In this document: one piece after another, positions 1-5,515 of the stretch
How the letters are laid out: the number at the start of each line of letters is the position of its first letter
How positions within the stretch are numbered: the stretch's first letter is position 1
NCBI GenBank assembly: GCA_934746185.1
Contig: CAKVEY010000054.1
Span: 1-5,643, forward strand
DNA length: 5,643 nt
Reading direction: 5' to 3'
Origin: an uncultured Clostridia bacterium
GTDB taxonomy: Bacteria; Bacillota; Clostridia; Christensenellales; UBA1242
Made by a program: the position numbers and the translations under genes
The notes under the pieces: model-generated
The model's database searches: none
What the model was told of the DNA's origin: nothing
What the model saw: the letters and a program-made list of their open reading frames with translations, nothing else

Positions 1-1
1 A

Positions 2-502
2 ATTATATTTATTTCTGGTGAAATTAACACAGATTTAGCAAATCTAGTTATAGCACAACTTTTATTTTTAGAAGCAAAAAACAATACAAAAGATATTAGT
101 TTATACATTAATTCTCCGGGTGGAGAAGTTGATGCAGGTCTTGCTATTTACGATACAATGAATTTTATTAAAAGTAAAGTTAATGTTATTTGTGTTGGTA
201 TGGCAGCATCAATGGCAGCAGTATTACTATCTAGTGGTGAAAAAGGTAAACGATTTGCTTTACCACATTCAAGAATTATGATACATCAACCATTAGGTGG
301 TGCACAAGGTCAAGCAAGCGACATTAAAATTCAAGCAGAACAAATTTTAAAAATAAAAGATGTTATTAATGGAATTTTAAGTAAAAATACTGGAAAACCT
401 ATCGAGCAAATAGAAAAAGACACAAATAGAGATTATTATTTAACTCCTGAAGAAGCATTAAATTATGGTTTAATAGATGAAATTTTAGTAAATAATAAAT
501 AG
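2..502 (+). CDS. clpP: ATP-dependent Clp protease proteolytic subunit ClpP (5' end missing)
   Basis: Serine peptidase subunit of the cytoplasmic ClpXP protease. Fourteen copies form a barrel that degrades proteins unfolded and fed in by ClpX. The reading frame is open from position 2 and matches ClpP without a gap: [21 protein letters not shown] around the nucleophile, [10 protein letters not shown] and [12 protein letters not shown]. All three catalytic residues are visible: Ser in AASM (bases 209-211), His in MIHQP (284-286) and Asp in NRDYY (431-433). About 28 N-terminal residues, including the axial-gate segment, lie outside the window (compared with B. subtilis ClpP). The whole protein would be near the usual 194 residues. 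An internal ATG at 158 is not the start, because homology continues upstream of it. The residue after the Ser-Met pair is Ala rather than the commoner Gly, a mild change. It forms an operon with clpX, whose SD overlaps this TAG stop. Confidence 0.97.
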   Translation: MIFISGEINTDLANLVIAQLLFLEAKNNTKDISLYINSPGGEVDAGLAIYDTMNFIKSKVNVICVGMAASMAAVLLSSGEKGKRFALPHSRIMIHQPLGGAQGQASDIKIQAEQILKIKDVINGILSKNTGKPIEQIEKDTNRDYYLTPEEALNYGLIDEILVNNK

Positions 503-505
503 GAG
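501..505 (+). promoter_or_regulatory. clpX ribosome binding site overlapping the clpP stop codon
   Basis: AGGAG lies 5 bases before the clpX ATG at 511. Its first two bases are the last two of the clpP TAG stop (500-502). Ribosomes ending on clpP therefore sit on the clpX start site, which suggests translational coupling of the two subunits. The overlap is seen directly; the coupling is inferred. Confidence 0.85.
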
Positions 506-510
506 ATTTT

Positions 511-1764
511 ATGCAAAAAGCAGATTTTAAATGTTCTTTTTGTGGTGCTAAACAAAGCGAAGATAACAACTTAATTGCTAGTCCAGACGGTCAAAGTTTT
601 ATTTGTGCTACTTGTATTGGTATTTGTAACGAAATAGTTAAAAATACCATTAAAGTTAGTAAAAGTGCAAAAGTTAAACTTATGACACCGATGGAAATTA
701 AAAAGAATTTAGACGAATTTATAATTGGTCAAGAAGAAGCAAAAAAAGCAATAAGTGTTGCAGTTTATAATCACTATAAAAGAATAAATTATAATATTGA
801 AAATAATATAAAACCGAACAAGAAAAATAGTAAGGTAGAACTTGAAAAAAGCAATGTTTTATTAATAGGACCTACTGGTTGTGGTAAAACATTAATTGCT
901 CGAACACTTGCTAAAATTTTAAATGTTCCATTTGCTCAATGTGATGCAACAACTTTAACCGAAGCAGGTTATATTGGTGATGATGTTGAAACACTATTAC
1001 AAAAATTATTGCAAAATGCCGATTACGATGTAAGCAAGGCAGAAATGGGAATAATTTATATAGATGAAGTTGATAAACTATCTAAAAAAACTGATAGAAA
1101 AAGCAATTTAAAAGACCCATCAGGCGAAGGCGTTCAACAAGCGTTATTAAAAATTTTAGAAGGTACAACTTGTTCTGTTCCACAACCGGGAGCAAGAAAA
1201 AATGGTTATACTGACGGAATTAGTATGGACACAACAAACATTTTATTTATTTGTGGTGGTGCTTTTGTTGGACTAGACAAAATTATTGAAGACCGAACAA
1301 CTAACAAATTTTTAGGATTTGTAGAAAATAAAGACGAAACTAATAGCGAAGTTATTAAAAAAATTCAACCAGAAGATTTAATGAAATTTGGTATGATTCC
1401 AGAATTTATTGGTAGAATACCCGTTTGTGTTGGATTAAACGAACTTGACGAAAACGCATTAGTTAATATATTAACAAAACCTAAAAACGCAATTACTAAA
1501 CAATATATAGAAATGTTTAATATAGATGGAATAACCTTAAAATTCAGTAATGAAGCCTTAAAATATGTTGCAAAAAAGGCAATAGATTTAAAAGCAGGTG
1601 CTAGGGGATTAAGAACAATTCTTGAAGACGATATGATGGACATTATGTACACTTCACCTAGTAACAAAAAGTTAAAAGAAATTGTAATAAATTATAACGA
1701 ACAAACAAATAAAATTGAGCCAACATTTATAGAACAAGCCGAACAAAATAGTGCTGTTGTATAA
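511..1764 (+). CDS. clpX: ATP-dependent Clp protease ATP-binding subunit ClpX
   Basis: Hexameric AAA+ unfoldase that recognises, unfolds and threads substrates into ClpP. At 417 residues it has normal family length. The N-terminal zinc-binding domain has Cys8, Cys11, Cys32 and Cys35, with a middle spacing about two residues longer than in B. subtilis. Walker A is GPTGCGKT (120-127), where the usual Ser is Cys. The pore-1 loop is GYIG (153-156), usually GYVG. Walker B is IIYIDE (181-186). The arginine finger lies in EFIGR (Arg302) and sensor 2 in GARGLR (Arg365). The ClpP-docking tripeptide is LGF (268-270) in place of IGF, which fits a working partner next door. The pore-2 segment (about 192-204) keeps family length but differs from the normally near-invariant NPSITRDV. 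The RKH motif reads RKN (229-231). All ATPase residues are intact, so the enzyme should be active. The gene ends in tandem TAA TAA stops (1762-1767). No lon gene follows, unlike in many clostridia. Confidence 0.98.
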   Translation: MQKADFKCSFCGAKQSEDNNLIASPDGQSFICATCIGICNEIVKNTIKVSKSAKVKLMTPMEIKKNLDEFIIGQEEAKKAISVAVYNHYKRINYNIENNIKPNKKNSKVELEKSNVLLIGPTGCGKTLIARTLAKILNVPFAQCDATTLTEAGYIGDDVETLLQKLLQNADYDVSKAEMGIIYIDEVDKLSKKTDRKSNLKDPSGEGVQQALLKILEGTTCSVPQPGARKNGYTDGISMDTTNILFICGGAFVGLDKIIEDRTTNKFLGFVENKDETNSEVIKKIQPEDLMKFGMIPEFIGRIPVCVGLNELDENALVNILTKPKNAITKQYIEMFNIDGITLKFSNEALKYVAKKAIDLKAGARGLRTILEDDMMDIMYTSPSNKKLKEIVINYNEQTNKIEPTFIEQAEQNSAVV

Positions 1765-1897
1765 TAAATAAAAATTTGTAAAGAAATTTTTAGTCAAAAC
1801 AAATAATATAGAATTGATATTAATTCAAAAAATTTTAAATTAATTATTTTTAAATAAAAATAAAATGAATTTATTTAAAATTAAGTTATATCATTTG

Positions 1898-1919
1898 TTA
1901 AATTTTAATTAAAATTTAA
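1898..1919. repeat. 22-bp perfect AT-only palindrome in the clpX 3' flank
   Basis: TTAAATTTTAA is followed directly by its exact reverse complement, TTAAAATTTAA, with no mismatch and no spacer. A second AT-only inverted repeat lies upstream: TTATTTTT (1844-1851), loop AAAT, AAAAATAA (1856-1863). With no spacer, the palindrome would fold poorly as an RNA hairpin, so it looks more like a DNA site or a by-product of base composition. Function unknown. Confidence 0.5.
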
Positions 1920-1945
1920 TTATAAATTAAAAATAAGTTATAAAT

Positions 1946-1974
1946 AAAAGTGTTATTAATTTAACACTTTTTTT
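1946..1974 (+). terminator. Rho-independent terminator after clpPX
   Basis: A 10-bp perfect stem, AAAAGTGTTA (1946-1955) with TAACACTTTT (1962-1971), closes a 6-base loop and runs into seven T residues (1968-1974). It lies about 180 bases after the clpX stop and about 30 bases before the next promoter, so it separates the clpPX transcript from the LRR gene. The upstream A-rich arm gives a T-rich tail on the other strand too, but no minus-strand gene ends here. Confidence 0.8.
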
Positions 1975-2002
1975 AAAATATAATACTAATTATTAAAATA
2001 AT

Positions 2003-2031
2003 TTGACATTTTTTTTAATTTGGGCAATAAT
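2003..2031 (+). promoter_or_regulatory. Sigma-A-type promoter of the LRR protein gene, predicted leaderless
   Basis: The -35 is a perfect TTGACA (2003-2008). A 17-base spacer leads to the -10 AATAAT (2026-2031, five of six consensus bases). Transcription would start about 7 bases further on, at 2038-2039, which is the A of the ATG at 2039. No Shine-Dalgarno sequence lies before that ATG. The spacer begins with eight consecutive T residues (2009-2016). Promoter elements are seen directly; the transcription start and the leaderless state are inferred. Confidence 0.75.
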
Positions 2032-2038
2032 AAAATAA

Positions 2039-4090
2039 ATGAAAAGAAAACAAAAAAATAAAGGATTAAAAATTACATTAATAATTGTTTTAGCTTTATG
2101 TTTAATAGCAGGTATTTTTTGTGCTATTTATTTTTTATCAAAAGATAAAGGTATGAAATATTATCAAATTGAATTAGTTGATAATAGAGCAGAATTGCCA
2201 CTTACTACTAATAGCAAACGACTTGCACCTAATATGGAAATTATCAACCGACCAGTTTCGATAAGTTTAACAGAAAATAGTAGTAAAAGTTATATGCGTG
2301 CAAAAATTATTTTTGAAAGCGATAGTAACGATAATAGAGTATTAAGTTTTGTTAGTCAATTAAATTATAATATTAAAGATATTGCTACATACAAAAATGA
2401 TGCTTATTCGTGGAGATACTACGAACTTGACAATAGTTTTTATTTAATGAGTAAGGAAAGTGAAAACCTAAAAACAGTTACAAGCAAAGATAATAGTTAC
2501 ATTTTTGTAGATAAACTAATTGTTCCAAAAAATTTAGAACAAATGGACAGTTTAAATTCTAATGGCGATAATGTTCAAATAGGTGAAGATATAACTCTAC
2601 GTATTGTTTTTGAAGCAATTCAATGCGAATTGTTATCAAATAATAACCCTAAAATAGACAATACTCGTAGTTTTTTCAATAACTTTTGTTATAACCAAGA
2701 AAATAATTTTACAAGTTTAAACGGATATATTACGGGTTATACAGGACAAGATACTAACTTGATTTTGCCAAAATATGTAGGTAAAGATTATATTATCGGT
2801 GTGGCAGAAAACGCTTTTAATATAGATACTTTAAAAAGTATTATAATTCCGGGCAATTATTTTAAATTTTTTGACAATGCTTTTATAAATAGTGGAAATT
2901 TAACTTTTGTTTCATTAAAAAACCAAGCAAATGTAAGTTTGCAACCAAACACTTTCTCAGCTAAATCTAGTTTGGAAATTTATGCAACGCCAAAAACCAT
3001 TAGTTTAGTTGAAGAAAATTACTCAACATATAATTATATGGTAAATTTTAAAAATTTTACCGAAATAACTAACGCGAATATTCAAGAACTTGAAAAAAAT
3101 ATAACATATTTATATGCACCAAACTTAACTGAATTTTTTGGCGATTTCAAAGAATTTACAAACTTAAAAGCAATTTATGCACCATATTTAAGTAAAATTA
3201 ATGACGAAATGTTTGCCAATTTAACAAATTTAATTGATGTTGATTGCCCAAATATTTTAAATGTAGGCAAAAGTGCTTTCTATGCTTGCACAAATCTTTT
3301 AAATGTTAATTTTAGTAAAAATATAGATGCTATCGGTGAAAGTTCTTTTGCTGGTTGTAGCAGACTTAAAGATGTTTCTTTTATTAAAAATTTAAAAATT
3401 GTTCCAAAGGAAGCATTTAAAAATTGTAATGCAATAGTAAGTTTAGAGTTAAATGCAGATAATTTAGAAGTTTTAAATGGGGGATTTTATAATTGTAAAA
3501 GCCTAAGAGTTGTTAAAATTAATCAACTTTCTAAATTAGATAGTTATGCTTTTGGTGAATGCGATAGTTTGTATTATTTTAATGTAAAATCAGTTTATAA
3601 TTTAACTGTTGAAAATAGTGCATTTTCTAGTTCAATTTCTGGTGGCACTACAAGCAGAATGATAATTTCGTCTAACCAAGAATCAGTTAAAACAGCATTT
3701 ACTAATATTAATCCAAACTTTAATTTTGTTGTATTTAGCGTAAATACTAATAAAGTTTTAACTAAATATACAGGCAATGTTAAAAATTTAGATTTAACCG
3801 AGTTTGCTAAATTTTATAATTTTAACAAAATAGGAGATTCAGCATTTAAAGGCGATAAAAACTTAGTAACTTTAACCATACCTAATTTAATTACAGAAAT
3901 CGGTTCTAATTTTGTTGATGATATAGAAACTTTAACAACAATAACAATAAATAGTTATTTGCCACCAAAATTTAATGAAAATTGTTTTGATAATATTGTT
4001 GAAAACTTAAATATTTATGTTCCAAGTTTAAATTTAGATGTTTATAAAGCAACACTAAAAGGTTACAATGTTAAAGTGATAGGTATATAA
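2039..4090 (+). CDS. Membrane-anchored BspA-like leucine-rich repeat surface protein
   Basis: Predicted extracytoplasmic protein of 683 residues; partner unknown. A basic N-terminus (KRKQKNKGLK) precedes one hydrophobic segment (about 12-33), so it is probably an uncleaved anchor facing out. Residues about 60-199 resemble the TasA/camelysin (SipW-dependent) beta-sandwich family: LAPNMEI, SYMRAKI (84-90), a Trp (125), FVDKLIVP (156-163) and IVFEAIQ (189-195). From about 228 come BspA-type LRRs. These start with GYITGYTG...LILPKYVG...IGVAENAF. Consecutive 22-23-residue units begin at 376, 398, 420, 443, 466, 489 and 511, each ending in a pattern like AF..C..L. A second YTG block (577-579) follows, and the C-terminal cap is LPPKFNENCF...NIYVPSLNLDVY. 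Such repeats commonly mediate adhesion or surface binding. No LPXTG sorting signal or choline-binding repeats are present. The ATG at 2039 is chosen because it keeps the whole anchor and fits the promoter, although it lacks an SD. The LRR call is firm; the TasA-like call is tentative. Confidence 0.9.
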   Translation: MKRKQKNKGLKITLIIVLALCLIAGIFCAIYFLSKDKGMKYYQIELVDNRAELPLTTNSKRLAPNMEIINRPVSISLTENSSKSYMRAKIIFESDSNDNRVLSFVSQLNYNIKDIATYKNDAYSWRYYELDNSFYLMSKESENLKTVTSKDNSYIFVDKLIVPKNLEQMDSLNSNGDNVQIGEDITLRIVFEAIQCELLSNNNPKIDNTRSFFNNFCYNQENNFTSLNGYITGYTGQDTNLILPKYVGKDYIIGVAENAFNIDTLKSIIIPGNYFKFFDNAFINSGNLTFVSLKNQANVSLQPNTFSAKSSLEIYATPKTISLVEENYSTYNYMVNFKNFTEITNANIQELEKNITYLYAPNLTEFFGDFKEFTNLKAIYAPYLSKINDEMFANLTNLIDVDCPNILNVGKSAFYACTNLLNVNFSKNIDAIGESSFAGCSRLKDVSFIKNLKIVPKEAFKNCNAIVSLELNADNLEVLNGGFYNCKSLRVVKINQLSKLDSYAFGECDSLYYFNVKSVYNLTVENSAFSSSISGGTTSRMIISSNQESVKTAFTNINPNFNFVVFSVNTNKVLTKYTGNVKNLDLTEFAKFYNFNKIGDSAFKGDKNLVTLTIPNLITEIGSNFVDDIETLTTITINSYLPPKFNENCFDNIVENLNIYVPSLNLDVYKATLKGYNVKVIGI

Positions 4091-4139
4091 TTTATTTTTG
4101 TAAATTTTGGAAAATTTGAATAATTTATTTTTCTAAGGC

Positions 4140-4167
4140 AAACATAAAATTAAACATTTTTATGTTT
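4140..4167 (+). promoter_or_regulatory. Hairpin immediately upstream of the sigG Shine-Dalgarno
   Basis: A perfect 10-bp stem, AAACATAAAA (4140-4149) with TTTTATGTTT (4158-4167), closes an 8-base loop. It ends one base before GGAGG (4169-4173), which sits 4 bases from the sigG ATG. It lacks a GC-rich stem and a T tail, so it is a poor terminator. It could instead stabilise or expose the sigG translation start. The structure is seen; the role is inferred. Confidence 0.45.
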
Positions 4168-4177
4168 TGGAGGAAAA

Positions 4178-4945
4178 ATGAATAAAGTTGAAATCTGTGG
4201 GGTTGATACTTCAAAGTTACCAAAGTTAAAAAATAAAGAAATGGACGAACTAATGATAAAAATAAAACAAGGCGATAAAGATGCAAAAGAGTTATTCATA
4301 AGTGCAAATTTACGCCTTGTTTTGTCTGTTGTACACCGATTTAGTTATCGAAAAGAAAATCCTGATGACTTATTTCAAGTTGGAACTGTGGGGTTAATTA
4401 AGGCGTTAAATAACTTTGATACAAGTTTAAATGTACGATTTTCAACCTATGCTGTTCCTATGATAATAGGGGAGATTAGACGATTTATTCGAGATAACAA
4501 CGCCGTTAGAGTTTCTCGTAGTATTCGAGATATGGCATATCAAGTTCTACAAAGCAGAGAAAAACTAACTAAAATTAATAGAGTAGAACCTAGTTTAGAA
4601 GAAATTTCTAAGGACTTAGGCTTAAAAGTTAAAGAAGTTGCTTTTGCGTTAGATAGTATAACCGAACCAGTTAGTATGTTCGACCCAGTTTATAGCGACG
4701 GAAGCGAAACTGTAAGAGTTATGGACCAAATAGGCGATAGCAAAAATAATCAAGACGAATGGATAGAAAATTATGCGTTAAAAGATGCTTTAAAAAAATT
4801 AGATAAACGAGAAAAACAAATTCTTCTTTTAAGATACTACTTAGGTAAAACTCAAATGGAAGTTAGCAATCAAGTAGGAATTAGTCAAGCACAGGTATCA
4901 AGGCTTGAAAAAAACGCAATAGAAAATATGCGTAAAAATTTATAA
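4178..4945 (+). CDS. sigG: RNA polymerase sporulation-specific sigma factor sigma-G
   Basis: Late forespore sigma factor. In endospore formers it directs RNA polymerase to genes for spore DNA-binding proteins, germination receptors and other late forespore products. The 255-residue length fits the family. The diagnostic N-terminus KVEICGVDTSKLP (3-15) separates it from sigma-F and sigma-B. Region 2 follows: NLRLVLSVV (44-52), DDLFQVG (63-69), RFSTYAVPMIIGEIRR (87-102) and the -10-reading segment RVSRSIRD (111-118). Region 3 (about 124-160) and region 4 complete it, with the helix-turn-helix GKTQMEVSNQVGISQAQVSR (223-242). The start has a strong GGAGG SD at 4169-4173. The residue aligned with B. 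subtilis Asn45, reported to matter for inhibition by CsfB/Gin, is Ser42. In Bacillus and many clostridia sigG lies beside spoIIGA-sigE; here it follows an LRR gene by 87 bases. No convincing sigma-F or sigma-G promoter was found in that gap, so read-through from the LRR promoter is possible. All expected domains are intact. Confidence 0.96.
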   Translation: MNKVEICGVDTSKLPKLKNKEMDELMIKIKQGDKDAKELFISANLRLVLSVVHRFSYRKENPDDLFQVGTVGLIKALNNFDTSLNVRFSTYAVPMIIGEIRRFIRDNNAVRVSRSIRDMAYQVLQSREKLTKINRVEPSLEEISKDLGLKVKEVAFALDSITEPVSMFDPVYSDGSETVRVMDQIGDSKNNQDEWIENYALKDALKKLDKREKQILLLRYYLGKTQMEVSNQVGISQAQVSRLEKNAIENMRKNL

Positions 4946-4948
4946 AAA

Positions 4949-4983
4949 ATAAAAGCGATTATTTATCGCTTTTATCTTTTTTT
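4949..4983. terminator. Bidirectional terminator between sigG and the convergent small gene
   Basis: An 11-bp perfect stem, ATAAAAGCGAT (4949-4959) with ATCGCTTTTAT (4965-4975), closes a 5-base loop. A T7 tract (4977-4983) follows on the plus strand, just after the sigG stop. On the minus strand the stem is followed by a T run (complement of 4949-4944). The minus-strand gene's TAA stop begins in the loop (4961-4959), so one stem arm is also the last codons of that gene. One hairpin can thus end both convergent transcripts. Confidence 0.85.
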
Positions 4984-5423
4984 GTCTTAGTTTTTTTAAC
5001 TGTTGTTTCGTCTTTATCTGTATCTTTATCTTTTGAACTTTCGTCTTTTTTAATTTTTTTAGTAGTGGTTTTTGCTACATTTTTTTGTTTTGCTTTTTCT
5101 TGTTTAACTTCGCTTTTAGTTTTATTAATTTCGTTTGAATTTTCGTCTAAATTTTCTTCTTTTGAGTTGTTTAATTTATTTAATATTTTTTTACTTTCAC
5201 TATCGCTATCGCTAATAACTTTTTCGTTAGAAACAGTTTTTATATCTATATTTTGACTTTCCAAAAACTTCTTAGCACTTTCAATAGTCCAATTTTTAGT
5301 TTGTTTGTTAGTTCCATTTTTTTGTTTTAATAAATAAAAAAGTAAATAAACAACGAAAGCGCAGAAACAAACTAATGCTCCAATATAAAAATATAACGGA
5401 TTTACATTTAATAAATTTGTCAT
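4959..5423 (-). CDS. Small membrane protein with lysine-rich charged tail, function unknown
   Basis: I do not recognise this 154-residue protein. One N-terminal membrane segment (about 10-32, rich in Tyr, Leu, Val and Cys) is followed by a short soluble patch with WTIESAKKFLESQNI (45-59). The rest is a low-complexity acidic and basic tail: 21 of the last 54 residues are Lys, mixed with Asp, Glu, Ser and Thr, ending in TKTKKDKSDK. Position of the charges suggests a single-pass protein with the tail in the cytoplasm, where it might contact nucleic acid or acidic surfaces; this is inference. The start is well supported by AGGAG (complement of 5431-5435) 7 bases before the ATG and by a good promoter upstream. 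It is convergent with sigG and shares its terminator. The low-complexity tail makes homology searches unreliable, but promoter, SD and terminator together argue that it is a real gene. Confidence 0.75.
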   Translation of the reverse strand: MTNLLNVNPLYFYIGALVCFCAFVVYLLFYLLKQKNGTNKQTKNWTIESAKKFLESQNIDIKTVSNEKVISDSDSESKKILNKLNNSKEENLDENSNEINKTKSEVKQEKAKQKNVAKTTTKKIKKDESSKDKDTDKDETTVKKTKTKKDKSDK

Positions 5424-5444
5424 AAAATTTCTCCTAATAATTTT

Positions 5445-5472
5445 ATTATAGCAAATTATAATAATTTTACAA
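5445..5472 (-). promoter_or_regulatory. Extended -10 promoter for the lysine-rich membrane protein gene
   Basis: Read on the minus strand: -35 TTGTAA (complement of 5467-5472), 16-base spacer, then TGCTATAAT, an extended -10 with perfect TATAAT (complement of 5445-5450). Transcription would start near 5438, just before the AGGAG SD at 5435-5431, giving a leader of roughly 15 bases. A second overlapping TATAAT lies at 5455-5460 on the same strand. The pattern suggests constitutive sigma-A expression rather than sporulation-specific control. Confidence 0.65.
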
Positions 5473-5515
5473 AATAATAAGTTATATTTTTAAAAATTTT
5501 CTCATATTTTTTTAT

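Noticed and set aside
702..1130. First impression of a shortened pore-2 loop in ClpX
   Set aside because: Counting residues from DKL to SGEG gives the same length as E. coli ClpX (DKI to SGEG); the loop is substituted, not deleted.
1365..1667. A 100-codon open frame on the minus strand within clpX
   Set aside because: It lies wholly antisense to a well-conserved gene, has no SD or promoter, and its protein looks like a complement artefact.
1865..1912. A 15-codon ORF in the clpX-LRR gap
   Set aside because: Too short, no SD, and AT-only composition makes it expected by chance.
3595..3777. A 60-codon open frame on the minus strand within the LRR gene
   Set aside because: Antisense to a clear LRR coding region, with no start signals of its own.
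4102..4117. AAATTTTGGAAAATTT as a terminator for the LRR gene
   Set aside because: The stem is only about 6 A-T pairs with a tiny loop and no immediate T run; it would be very unstable.
4098..4124. Sigma-A promoter before sigG: TTGTAA and AATAAT
   Set aside because: The spacer is 15 bases and the DNA is AT-rich; too weak to call.
4083..4149. Sigma-F or sigma-G promoter upstream of sigG (GTATA at 4083, GAATA at 4118 as -35; GGAAAATTT and CATAAAA as -10)
   Set aside because: Spacers come out at about 20-21 bases, too long for either factor, and the -10 matches are partial.
2039..4945. UGA read as tryptophan (Mollicutes-like code), suspected from the low GC
   Set aside because: Trp is encoded by TGG in the LRR, sigG and small membrane protein genes, no gene needs an in-frame TGA, and sigma-G and ClpXP do not fit classic mycoplasmas.
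5065..5256. A Phe/Ser/Leu-rich open frame on the plus strand
   Set aside because: It is the complement of the Lys/Glu/Asp-rich low-complexity part of the minus-strand gene and has no SD. The minus-strand gene has promoter, SD and terminator.
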